From: Pyrus communis | Taxonomy: Eukaryota > Streptophyta > Magnoliopsida > Rosales > Rosaceae | Length of the DNA: 64,000 bases | Reading direction: 5' to 3' | Assembly (NCBI RefSeq): GCF_963583255.1 | Contig: NC_084810.1 | Span: 8,897,751 to 8,961,750, forward strand | Part shown: positions 7,943 through 19,475 of the stretch, one piece after another | How the letters are laid out: each line of letters opens with the position of its first letter | Numbering within the stretch: the stretch's first letter is position 1 | Made by a program: the position numbers and the translations under genes | The notes under the pieces: model-generated | The model's database searches: none | Told to the model about the DNA's origin: nothing | The model's input: only the letters and a program-made list of their open reading frames with translations

Positions 7943-10900
7943 TGATGTTCCCTGACCCCGAATGTCCACTTGGACTCCGAATCGAGCTATGTTGGCCGAC
8001 ACTTAAAGGTGACGAAGCCATAAAGTGTAGTGATGTGGAAAATATGAATAAATTTAAACCTAAAAGTGTCTCAATGTAAGAGTGTGCTTGTGAGCGGGAA
8101 AGAACTCATTTCACACGTGATGTCAAGGCATAAGTAAAGTACAGTAAAATTAGAATAAGAATTATACCATCATGAGTAGTCTCCGATATCAGCGTTTGCC
8201 AGAAATTCTTGTCGACACGAACACTGCCACTAAATCCTGAAGGGGCGAAAAACAAAGGTGAGTGGTCTTGAAAATAAAGTTTTGTAGAAATCTTTTCAAA
8301 ACGTAATAACCCATCACCGTAAAACAAGTTTAGTTTCCAAAATATACATATTACGTGTAGTATGAAAATACTTACTGTAGCCTACAATATCTCCAAAATT
8401 CAATACGTCACAATATTTCATAAATAACCATCTAACATTGGATGATCACATAATCTCTCATAATAAACATAAATAGACATATGCTGACACACGAGTTCAT
8501 GCAGATGTATTCTAACATAAACAAGACTGGGCGTAATAATGATTTACGCTCTAGTACTACAATCACGTGAAGATTGGCGCTATGTGCATCACATACGATT
8601 CCTAATTGCTTACAACAATCTAAGACAAGACTGGCACCTAAAATGGATCCAAAGTGAGAGTGTGGTGCGATGTGAACATATACGTAAAGCATAGCCCTGA
8701 CTCAAGCGAGTTGTCACATCCCGGCCCGGGTGCGACCACTTCCGGGGCCCGACTCCACTACCGTAGCACGATATTGTCCGCTTTGGGCTTACCATTCCCT
8801 CACGGTTTTGTTTTTGGGAACTCACGAGCAACTTCCCAGTGGGTCACCCATCATGGGATTGCTCTAGCCTCATTCTCGCTTAACTTCGGAGTTCCTACGG
8901 AACCCGAAGCCAGTGAGCTCCCAAAAGGCCTCGTGCTAAGTAGGGATGGGAATATACATTTAAGGATCACTCCCCTGGGCGATGTTGGATGTCACAATCC
9001 ACCCCCCTTAGGGGCCCGACGTCCTCGTCGGCACACAAGCGACCAGGGTTAGGCCCTGATACCAAATTGTCACATCCCGGCCCGGGCGCGACCACGTCCC
9101 GGGCCCGACTCCACTACCGTAGCACGATATTGTCTGCTTTGGGCTTACCATTCCCTCACGGTTTTGTTTTTGGGAACTCACGAACAACTTCCCAGTGGAT
9201 CACCCATCATGGGATTGCTCTAGCCTCATTCTCGCTTAACTTCGGAGTTCCTACGGAACCCGAAGCCAGTGAGCTCCCAAAAGGCCTTGTGCTAAGTAGG
9301 GATGGGAATATACATTTAAGGATCACTCCCTTGGGCGATGTTGGATGTGTCACATCCCGGCCCGGGCGCGACCACTTCCCGGGCCCGACTCCACTACCGT
9401 AGCACGATATTGTCCGCTTTGGGCTTACCATTCCCTCACGGTTTTTTTTTTGGGAACTCACGAGCAACTTCCCAGTGGGTCACCCATCATGGGATTGCTC
9501 TAGCCTCATTCTCGCTTAACTTCGGAGTTCCTACGGAACCCGAAGCCAGTGAGCTCCCAAAAGGCCTCGTGCTAAGTAGGGATGGGAATATACATTTAAG
9601 GATCACTCCCCTGGGCGATGTTGGATGTCACAATCCACCCCCCTTAGGGGCCCGACGTCCTCGTCGGCACACACGCGACCAGGGTTAGGCTCTGATACCA
9701 AATTGTCACATCCCGGCCCGGGGGGGGACCACTTCCTGGGCCCGCTCCACCACCGTAGCACGATATTGTCCGCTTTGGACCCCGACCACGCCCTCACGGT
9801 TTTGTTTTTGGGAACTCACGAGCAACTTCCCAGTGGGTCACCTATCATGGGATTGCTCTAGTCTCATTCTCGCTTAACTTCGGAGTTCCTACGGAACCCG
9901 AAGCTAGTGAGCTCCCAAAAGGCCTCGTGCTAAGTAGGGATGAGAATATACATTTAAGGATCACTCCCCTGGGCGATGTTGGATGTCACACGAGTACTGA
10001 CACCAGTGTAGCATACAATGAGTAGATAACGTAACTAAAATCATACAGCAATAAATTGATAATTCATGTCACCATAATACTATTCATAACCATAAATATA
10101 ATTAAGACATCAATAAGAATACGCATATATGTGCATCCTATAGGACGTAGCATAATTTTATAATTTCTATCAATGCACTAAATCTTATAACAATTAAGTT
10201 AATCTAGGTGTATCGTAGAAAAATCCTTATGAAATATATAAATGGAAACTAAAAATTGTATATGTACTATATAAAAAAGAAGACTCACTCACAGTTACTT
10301 GCGAAGTCGCAGCCTTTCGAATTAGAAAAGTCGGAGTCTCCGATAGTAATCGCACCTAAGCATAATATTAGGACATGTGAGTAAAACTCAACTAAAACGA
10401 TTAAATTTGGAGAAACAAATGGTGAATTCGAAATAAACGCGTCGAAATACGCTAAGAAAGGTCCTAGGAAAATTTTGTAAAAGTCAATAGTCAATCAAAA
10501 AGTCAATCGAGACTCTAAGTCAGTCAACTACGTTAAATCTTCAGAATTTCACTTAGTGGATGTCAAAAACAGAATCAGGACGTTGAAATTAACCTAAGAG
10601 GGTTTCCGAGAAAATTTCAAAAAAGTCAACAAAAATCAACTAATAGCCAACAATTAACTTTAACAAAATATTTCATTCTCAAATGGAATATTCTGTTAAA
10701 GTTAACTTAAAGGTTAACATAATATTCCTTCCAAATCTGAAATGGATTCGGGTCGTATATCTCACCCACAGTTCTAGGTTGGCCCTTTTTTTTTTTTTTT
10801 TTCTTTTTTCGATTGCCGTTGCAAATGTCGAAAACTAGGGATTTGGACAGGAAACTTCCACGGCTCTGATCAGCTTCAAAACTCAACTAAAACCAACGCA

Positions 10901-11892
10901 TAATATATGGCTTTTAAGTTGGGGAAACAAGGAAGAGGGATATACCTATCCTGTGGTCGAAGTTGGCTGGAAAATGGCTCGAAAGCTGCCGTATCCTTTG
11001 CCGAAAACTGGGTAAAAGCTTCCTGAGGTGTTTCTTTGTGTTAAACGTTGTAATGAGGCTAAAAACGATATGAAACTATGATTTAGGACAACCTACAATG
11101 GTTTCGAGGCTTATCCTGCACGAAAATCTTGAGGGTTCTCCAAGAACCAAAGGGGGAAGACAATGAACAGTGGCGACGTCGAGATTGGACTCCAAGGTCT
11201 TGGCCTGGTTCGACATGCGAAGGGTCAGACGATGGTGTATGTCTAGGTTGGTTGGTGCAACTTACCGGAGACGACGAGGCAAGGTGGTGGCATCGGTGAT
11301 GTCTTACCGAGATGAGAGAGAGATATAGTTTGAGATGAGAGAGTGAGGGAGTTCGATCCCCTTGTTTATGAGTTTTGGGAAGGATGACAAGGTAGTAGTA
11401 TTTAGGTGGCGGTTCAATAGAGCTTGCCGGATGAGTGGTGGTGATGGCGGGTGATCTCTGTGTTTACATAGAGAGAGTGAAGAGAGAGAGAGAGTTAGAT
11501 GAGAGAGAATGGAGAAAGTTTGAAATGAGGGAGAGATAGTGCTCCAAAAAGAAGGGAGGCACGGGAGTGAAGGGAGGAGTGGTGTGGGCCCTACTAACTC
11601 ACAAAACAAAGCCATAAAAGACAAGATAGAAAATATCTCAAAAACGTGAAATTACTAAAACGCCCTTCACCTTTGTAGTTTCGTAAAATTGTAACCATAG
11701 CTCCAATTTCGATTCTACTTACACCTACGCGTTTGTACCAATGAGTACATCGAGAATACGATAAAATAGTAGCTCGCACACATCACTAAATGATGGTCAG
11801 TGAAAGTCAACAATCTCGCCTCTAGGGGCATTTTCATCAATTCACTCCTTTAAAAATATTAAAATAAAAAAAATTAGGGATGAGTTGTTACA
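7943..11892. mobile_element. Long solo LTR with nested Cassandra compound element
   Basis: Begins TGATGTTCCCTGACC and ends GAGTTGTTACA, the TG...CA borders. It is flanked by AACAA on both sides (7938-7942 and 11893-11897), an exact 5-bp target duplication. Length is 3,950 bp; removing the nested Cassandra insertion leaves about 2.67 kb. Its layout (GAGGGGCGAAAAACAA near 8240, CACCGTAAAAC near 8315) resembles the solo LTRs at 19476 and 21735, so it probably belongs to a related long-LTR group. No gag or pol sequence lies inside. Short frames here, including those at 11304-11779, are not supported as genes. The superfamily (Ty3/Gypsy likely) is an inference from LTR length. Confidence 0.75.
8712..9990 (-). 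mobile_element. Compound Cassandra: LTR-internal-LTR/LTR-internal-LTR
   Basis: Four minus-strand LTRs of about 285-287 bp: 8712-8996, 9068-9347, 9348-9632 and 9704-9990. Short internal domains of 71 bp lie at 8997-9067 and 9633-9703. Read on minus, each internal domain starts ATTTGGTATCAGAGC (primer-binding site for methionine tRNA) and ends with the polypurine tract AAGGGGGGTGG. The middle two LTRs abut directly at GGATG/TGTCACATCC. The whole unit is flanked by one exact 5-bp duplication, CGAGT (8707-8711 and 9991-9995), so it behaves as a single insertion. Each LTR has a 5S-like region with the GATGGGTGACCC C-box; the A-box side is diverged from copies at 2979-4297. Confidence 0.9.
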
Positions 11893-11897
11893 AACAA

Positions 11898-13828
11898 CAT
11901 CTTCAACGACGAAAAATCATTTGAAGGTTGTCAGCAAAAAGTTTTAGCGAACATTTTATATTTTTTCTAAATTTTATTTTCAAAATTTTAATAAACACGC
12001 ATGACATATGTACAATTGCTAGTATTAGTTAACAAATGAGCATCAATATTGAGAAAAAAACTAAAGAAACATAAAACTACAATAAAATGTCACGAGGCCA
12101 AACAACTCCTGCTAAAAGACGTCGACAGAATACAAGAGCTTGCTCAAAAAAATATTAAAATATATCCACGATGCAACCGTACTCTTGTTTCCTAGGGTTT
12201 CAAAGCCCAAGCCTTGTCCAAATACGAAGACGCAACAAGCCATACGAAATAACCAAAAACAAAATAGTCAACGCTCGTTGAATCATCTCCAATGAATTCT
12301 TAGCGGAGAAGGAAAGGGATGTCCCAACGAAACATCCCGCATGCACCCGACAAATTGTAATAAAATTTCCAATTAATCTACAAATTAATCAATTAATTAA
12401 TCATCCCAATTAATATAAAGATTAATTATTTCTAAACACATTACGTGTATAGTGTATAAGTCAACATAATTAACAAAAGGGTAATTAATGTTATGAATAC
12501 TATATTTTTAAACTAAATTTTGGTAAATCATATGACGTGATTGTTGATAATTGAATTATTATTTAAGATCCAGACTCATGAATGTTGGGACTAAAAAATA
12601 GTCCATGCCCCCTGCCTATTCACTGTTTAATGCCCGACCTAATGAGGATTGGTTGCAAGCCAAAATAATGGAGTGACACTTGTCTCCCCCTTCATAGATG
12701 AACAAGTAAACTACCACATTCCCAACTAAACTACCTACTTGTAACGTTTTCAGTAAGAAAACCAAATGTATATGTACATATCATGGGAATGGGTTGACCT
12801 CTGCGCGCGTTATCTAACCAGCACTTTTGGTTTTTCTTTTCTTAATCAATGGGGGCTGGAAAGATTTAGAGTTGCAATATACATTTCTCACCTTGGGAGA
12901 AACAAGTAGCACACTTGTACAATATCAAAAGGTTTTTTTTTTTTTTTTTTTTTTTCGGTAACGGTTAAATAATTGATTATGCGAGGTTAGCCTTTATGTT
13001 CTGGTCTAAATGCATTTAGCGCTAATCTTCTCTTGAAGAAAAGAGAATCCTAGCAATCACCACAAGACCAAACCTACATGGCCAGTTTGTAGCAGTTTCG
13101 TTCAACAATATTTCATCAGAGAACATGTTTATAGAAAAGATGTTACTTAAGAAAATGAACCTACAAAATAGTGCTTAAAATGCTTCTAATCTAAATTGAA
13201 ATGTCTCTGGAGTCTTGAATGTTAACGTTGAAAATCATGCAACTTGATTCACCGTTAGAAAAATAAAAATAAAAATCTCTAAAAACACTTCTTGAGAGAT
13301 TTGTGTATCCATTCCGATTTATATCTCCCTGTTTCTGTCGATCCCAGCATGTAACCTTTGATCACGTGGTCTAGAGAAACGAGAGATGCACTCTGGGAAT
13401 AGCCCACGTTTTTCGAATTCGATTTGGGATAGGCAATCAAGCAGCAGGCAAATCACTCTTTGTTTCTGAGAGATTTAGATTTAGAGTATATCCTCAATTA
13501 CTTAGGGGTAGAACTGATTGATATGTCTGGCAAAGTCGCAAATGAATGATGACTATGAGAGACCAGTTAAGAACATAAGGGGTCAACAGAGTGGCTAGCC
13601 AGCCGCGTTCTTTTTTCCTTTTCAAACCAACTAGTCGTTGTAATTGATGACTTTGTTGGTTCTCCAATCTCTCAACCCTATCCATAGTATGTCTAGCAAA
13701 TCTACCAAAACACAAGCAAATAAGCTGCTTCTTTCGTTTCACATGATCATGCAAGGAAATTAAATACATAATACAAAATTAATGCATTTGATACTTAGTA
13801 CTACGGTCTAGTGATATTTCTCTTTACT
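11898..13828. other. Intergenic DNA, no gene supported
   Basis: AT-rich sequence with long T tracts (about 12931-12955). A 91-residue frame on the minus strand at 13494-13769 shows no family I recognise, has no splice-linked neighbours and is not called as a gene. Confidence 0.35.
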
Positions 13829-13927
13829 TATACTACGGTCTAATGATATTTCTCTTCACTTGTAAGTGAGAGATCATAGATTCGATTTTCGCGAAAAGTG
13901 AACTTGAACCACATTATTACTAGAAAA
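13829..13927 (+). repeat. SINE-like fragment (tRNA-derived head)
   Basis: Contains CTACGGTCTAATGATATTTC, CACTTGTAAGTGAGAGATCA and AGATTCGATTTTCGC. The last resembles a pol III B-box (GGTTCGANTCC) with two changes. The phrase TACTACGGTCTA.TGATATTTCTCTT is duplicated just upstream (13799-13824), suggesting a local duplication or overlapping copies. No poly(A) or poly(T) tail was resolved. Confidence 0.5.
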
Positions 13928-14197
13928 GTTCATTGATTTCATTTCACACAAAGGCTATGTTTAAGTAATGCGATATGTAGTGCGCATGCAGATAATACAT
14001 ACGAAATTAAGCAGCTTCTTAGTATAATAATTGATTGTTTTAATATTAAGTAAGAAGATATTTCTAAAAGGGGTCAATATCTAATTTAATTTTATACAAT
14101 TTTATACTCTGATTGGTGTTCTGAATATATCTAGTAATTATCCCACTAAATTTGAGTTGTATAGTTTATTAACAATAATACTTGAATACCCTCTAAG

Positions 14198-14560
14198 GGG
14201 ATGAACTCATTTCCCACTTACAAGTAACGTATTTTCGTTGTAGAAGTTTTCTAATCGGAATCATTTAATTTCTTAGTCTTCACTTGAAGATCATCCGTAC
14301 AAATTTTTATTTGAATCGACAATCATTTAATCATCCAAATGTTTTAAATAAATGGACGGTGAACTATTAGTATGTTACTTGGTACCTACACCATCCATTT
14401 ATTTGAGACACACTAGCTAGGATGACTTACAATTCCCGATTTGAATAACAATTCTTTGTAGGAATCATCTTCAAATGAAAATTAAAAAATTAGACGATTT
14501 TGACTATAAAATTTCAACGATAAATGTATTTTAGTTGCAAATGGGAATGAGCTCATTCCC
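14198..14560. mobile_element. MITE with long inverted repeats, about 363 bp
   Basis: The left arm GGGATGAACTCATTTCCCA and the reverse complement of the right arm (GGGAATGAGCTCATTCCCA) pair for roughly 80-100 bp with mismatches. The centre (about 14335-14410) holds a second small inverted repeat around AAATAAATGGACGGTG/CACCATCCATTTATTT. No target duplication was settled. Confidence 0.6.
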
Positions 14561-15479
14561 AAAGAAAAGATGCAGTAGTATTATCCTTTTTTATTGTGAC
14601 AATACGACCTTTAGCTTCTTTTGAGTTATTTATTTGATTTTGTCTCTTTTCATCTCTGTCTTAAAAAAATGATTATATAACTCGATTAAGATTGAATTCT
14701 CTTCTAATACATATGTGAATGCGGTTTATGGTGATCATCATTAATAAATTAGCTCAACAATCTGAACAGTATATGTTAATTACATAATACATAAATACTT
14801 GAAGTACCGCATTAGAAAACCTATAAATTAGTTATTGCTACCAATTAGCAAACGCTTATTTTGACAACAAGAATCCTTATAAATCTTTTTACATTATTTT
14901 CTTGACAAAATGTTGGGCGCCGTTGCCGCCGAATTAATATATTTCATCATGACATTGATTGATGATAGAATAAAGGTATACATATATAGAGTTCCATCCA
15001 TATTGCTCACTTCACAGAGATAGTAATGAGTTCTAAAATTACAGAACACTTTTATGTAAGACGGTTGTATTGCTACGTGTTACTGCTCTAGGTTGTATTG
15101 TATAGATTAACGTTTTAACATGAGTTAATTTTTAGTAGTACGTGTATGATAATTCTAAATTTTGGTATATCATGAGTCCAGCTCATGATAAAATTTTGGA
15201 GAATACTACGTTCAAGGGAATGTAATGGTTGGTTTACCCACTTTATACGTTGGAATTGCGAATGACATTAATCAAACATAGGAACTCTATGTGGTGCATG
15301 CATATATGAAGTTCCAAGGCTAATTAATTGGATGGCTCATGAAATTTTCGACTTCCAATTATAGTAGCGGAGCTAATTCTTGGACTAACTGGGGTGTTTC
15401 ATCCATACATACAAATAGATATGGCATTTCCCCATTGTAGATCATCCAAAAGCAAGCATACCACTCATTTAGAGTGTTA

Positions 15480-15645
15480 GAGAGAGTGCATGATACTTTC
15501 TTGTATTCATCAAACCTTGTATTTGCCTTAGTAAGATTGTTCTTGTTGTACCGATTACTTTGATATAGTGAAAGCTTGATCGATGCTCTATGGACGTAGG
15601 CACAAATTGCTGAATCACGTAAATTCTTGTTGTCGATCTTTCTAC
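15480..15645 (+). mobile_element. Degenerate Copia-type LTR fragment (R-U5 part)
   Basis: The stretch CTCTATGGACGTAGGCACAA followed by TTGCTGAATCACGTAAATTC is the conserved R-U5 wording of many plant Copia LTRs. Borders and target duplication were not found. A T-rich tract follows (about 15650-15672). Confidence 0.4.
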
Positions 15646-16188
15646 TTTACTTTTTTTTTTTTTTTTTCTTTTCTATTTTATAATACCGTGAATCCTAATA
15701 CTATAACACCTTATTTATTGGGAGTAAGAAACTAGAGCCAAGCCAATGTTTAGGTAAGTTTTTCTCTCTAAGTTAGAAAGCAAGAAAGTAAAGCATATGA
15801 TTAATATAAGACAAACCAACGTTCACATTTGGGACATAATTGAATTAACACTCATTTTCCCCTAAAACATCATAATACCATGTCATGCTCCATGCACCAA
15901 GCAATGGATCCGACGCGTCGTGACACTGACAAGTCGGCCACCAAACGCACCCCTCAATGAAAACCCAAATATTCCATCCGTCTGATCCAATCAACTGCCA
16001 CGTGTACGGTCAAAACAAAAAGAAGCCAACGATTCAACCCAGATTAGAATTATTAAAAAATCTAAACACCCAACATTAGCAATACGTAACAAATAACGGT
16101 CGTGTAAATATGCGCTTCCGCCCGTTGCGCAATGTGGAGCGGTTATACCCATTTGTTTCTATCCCCACCACCGTGTAATATTTGGCTC

Positions 16189-16197
16189 TATAAATAA
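16189..16197 (+). promoter_or_regulatory. TATA box of the GH17 gene
   Basis: TATAAATAA lies about 86-94 bases before the ATG at 16283. The leader between them contains CT-rich runs typical of plant 5' untranslated regions. Confidence 0.65.
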
Positions 16198-16282
16198 ACC
16201 CTACAATCACACTCAACAGAAACCCCATCACCTCTAAGCATCTCTTGCTCTGCTCTGCTTCTCTCAGAACCAGAGCATCAGC

Positions 16283-18102
16283 ATGGCCACCTTCACATTC
16301 CCTCTCTTTCTCTCTCTCCTCCTCCCACTTTTCGCTTTTGCAGCTGCTGCTGGTACGTACATAATAACGCGGATATACGTTATCAGATTTTCTATCATGC
16401 ACCGGCTTATCTGATATGCTTGTTTATTGATTGTTCAAATGCATTGTGCATATCATGTTAGAGCTTGTGTACATTTTGTGCTAATTAATTACTTATGGGT
16501 TAAATTTGAACTCATTACATCTAATGGGTTTTTTTTCTGGCTTTGCGGAAACAGGTACTGTTGGAATAAACTACGGCAGGATAGCGGACAACTTACCACC
16601 GCCCGAAAAGGTGGTGGCACTCTTCAAATCCCAAGGCATTAACAAAGTGAAGCTCTACGACACCGACGCCGCTGTCCTCACCGCCCTCGCCAACTCCGGC
16701 ATTGGAGTCGTCGTCGCCATCCCCAACGGGCTCCTCTCCTCCGCCGCCAGCGACCCCTCATTCGCCGACAAATGGGTCCAATCCAACATCTCCCAATACC
16801 ACCCCAAAACCCAAATCGAAGCCATCGCCGTAGGCAACGAGGTCTTTGCCGACCCAAACAACACCACCCAATTCCTCGTCCCCGCCATTAAAAACATACA
16901 GTCTTCCCTCGTCAAGTACAACCTCAGCTCCATCAAACTCTCCTCCCCGGTCGCCCTTAGTGCCCTGAATTCCTCGTACCCGCCTTCTGCCGGGGCCTTC
17001 AAACCCGACTTAATCGAACCCGTCATCAAACCGTTTCTGGAATTTTTAACCCAAACGTCGTCGTATTTGATGATAAACGCGTACCCATTTTTCGCGTACG
17101 AGTCCACCTCCGATGAGATTTCTCTCGACTACGCTCTGTTCCGGACCAACCCGGGAAATCCGGACTCGGGTAACGGGCTGAAGTACTACAGTTTGCTCGA
17201 TGCCCAAATCGACGCCGTTTTCGCCGCCATGTCGGCTGTCGGATACGGTGACATAAAGTTGGTGGTGACCGAGACCGGGTGGCCCTCCAACGGCGATGAG
17301 AACGAGATTGGCGCGGGGAAAGCCAATGCGGCGGCGTATAACGGAAACTTGGTGAAGAGAGTTTTGACGGGAGGTGGGACCCCCTTGAAGCCAAACGACC
17401 CGCTCAACGTCTATCTATTCGCTCTGTTTAACGAGGATCAGAAGACCGGGCCCACATCGGAGAGGAACTACGGTCTGTTTTATCCGGACGAAACGAAGGT
17501 TTACGACATTCCGCTTACGGTGGCTGGGCTGAGTGGGGCCCAGTCATCGCCGGCCAATGAGAGCAAGGTTCAGGTCCCGGCAGCGTCGCCCTCTGCGGGG
17601 AACACGTGGTGCGTGGCGAATGGGAAGGCAGGGGAGGAGAAGCTTCAGGCCGCACTGGATTATGCTTGCGGAGAAGGAGGAGCTGACTGCCGTTCGATCC
17701 AGGAAGGGTCCACGTGTTTTAATCCTAATACGCTTGAGGCGCACGCTTCGTACGCTTTCAATAGTTTTTATCAGAAGAAAGCACGCGGGACTGGCACGTG
17801 CGATTTCGGTGGTGCTGCCTACGTTGTTGCTCAACCTCCAAGTACGTAACACACTCCTTTATTATTTCATCTCTAAATTTCTTGATTTAATTTATTCAAT
17901 TTATGATTTAATTTTTAGCATACCAAATTAATGGTGTATACGAAAATTCATCCATTGTTACTCGAAAGGGTGATGGATTTTGTTTTACGAATACTAATCT
18001 AACACGGAATCCTCAACACGAAAGTAATATGCATACTAATTTCTTCTTTTTTTTGTATTGTTGGTAGGTTATGGGACGTGCGAGTTTCCGACACGTTACT
18101 GA
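16283..18102 (+). CDS. Glucan endo-1,3-beta-glucosidase (GH17) with X8/CBM43 domain
   Basis: Exons 16283-16352, 16555-17841 and 18068-18102 give 463 residues. The first exon supplies only a signal peptide (about residues 1-23, MATFTFPLFLSLLLPLF); the splice codon restores GTVGINYGR, the GH17 start motif. The TIM-barrel catalytic domain spans about 25-345. The acid/base Glu is at about 119 (AVGNE) and the nucleophile Glu at about 263 (VTETGWPS). After a Ser/Ala/Pro linker comes an X8 (CBM43) domain at about 375-449 (WCVANG, DYACGEGGADC, CDFGGAAY) that binds beta-1,3-glucan; Cys457 lies in the last exon. The enzyme cleaves beta-1,3-glucan (callose) in the wall or at plasmodesmata. The protein ends in FPTRY with no hydrophobic tail, so it is likely secreted without a GPI anchor. 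Codon use is GC-rich at third positions, unlike the surrounding DNA. Intact throughout. Confidence 0.95.
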
Positions 18103-19470
18103 ATGAAGAAATTAAGATGGGGTTGTTTTAGTTTGGTGAATTATTTTTTGGTGCCACCCTTATAGATTTTAGAGCAGTTTAGGCACACCTATCTGATTTG
18201 TATTTGTATTTATTTATTGCTATCACCATTATTTAATGAATATAGTGATTTGGATTGGTTGTGTTTGGTTCGACTTATTTATCTGTAATTACTTGCATGT
18301 TCCTTTTCTTCTAGATTTCTCAGTCTGCATTTCCGTTGGCTTTTGTTTTTGTTGGTATTGCGACTATTGTCAATTATGATTGAGTTTTTTAATTCGGTTT
18401 GATGGGAGTTATGTACTTATGGTAGGCTACAAAGCTTATGTTAAAATATGTGACATAATTGACTTATTACTTATTTTTAAAATTAAATTATTGTGAAAGA
18501 GTTAAATTAATTATCATATTTATCGATGATGTCTACATTCACTTGTTCATAAAATTCAAAGAGAAACGACATAAAAATACATATCAAGGAGTGATATATA
18601 GTAGCTAATAATAAATAAATAATATATATATATATAGGGGCTAATAAACTCGGTTGAAGTGGTCATGACAAAAGATCTACTTATATTTCGTTTGATCTCC
18701 CTTGTATTATCCTTTCTTTAAAGCTTTTGTATGATGGTAGGAAATCCTTTTAATCTTTTTTCTTTTTAATTTTCAAAATGGAAAAAAATTTTGAGGATCT
18801 GTTTTTTTTTTTTTTTTTTTTTTTTAAAGGGACAACTAATGGTAAGTCATAGTTACTTATCTCTTTCGGGAGCCAGAAAGACTTACAAAGACATTTCGGT
18901 TTTCCTCTGACCACAAATTTGACTTTTACTTTCAAGGATCTTTAGATATGCTGAATTGGAGTAACTCGTAGAAAGGCTGCAATGTAGATTGGGCTTAGAG
19001 GGCTCGTGCAACACTTTAGATAATGGGCGTGAGCTTGCAAACCCAAAACACTTGGGCCAACTCAGGTGTCCGCAATTAAATGTGAAGAATCCAAATTACG
19101 ATTTCAGCATATCTTGTGGGATTGAAACATGTTTGATTATGTTTTTGCCATTTATTACTACGGTTCAACCTTAACATATTGTGTTAATTTACACAATTTG
19201 CGTGATGCACATGTCGTAAATTTAGGACCTAATGACTAAATGACTACTTCGTTTTGGGTAGGGACAACCTGAACTTCTCATCGTTCAAATGATGATAGCT
19301 AAGAATGGAACCTCTCACACTCAAAGACTAGGTTAATGCCAATCAAGTTTGAATCCTCAACACCAAAATCAGCTTCAATCGCAAAGTTATCGAACGTGAA
19401 GGTTCTAAGAACATGAATTAGACTTATTGATTATCATATTACCATATATATATATAATGCATGTACAATC
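18103..19470. other. 3' flank and intergenic DNA, no gene seen
   Basis: Holds the glucanase 3' untranslated region (ATTTAATGAATATAG near 18230), an AT run (about 18620-18638), a poly-T tract (about 18801-18825) and otherwise unique AT-rich sequence. Confidence 0.35.
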
Positions 19471-19475
19471 ATTAA

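Noticed and set aside
8654..9861. Frames of 78-137 residues that resemble each other
   Set aside because: They are translations of the repeated Cassandra LTRs, which are non-coding; similarity comes from the repeat.
8989..10000. Protein-coding tandem gene family
   Set aside because: Repeats carry a primer-binding site and a polypurine tract and are flanked by a target duplication, so they are retroelement copies.
16655..17852. Long antisense and out-of-frame ORFs over the glucanase
   Set aside because: High GC at third positions keeps other frames open; only the plus frame has GH17 motifs.
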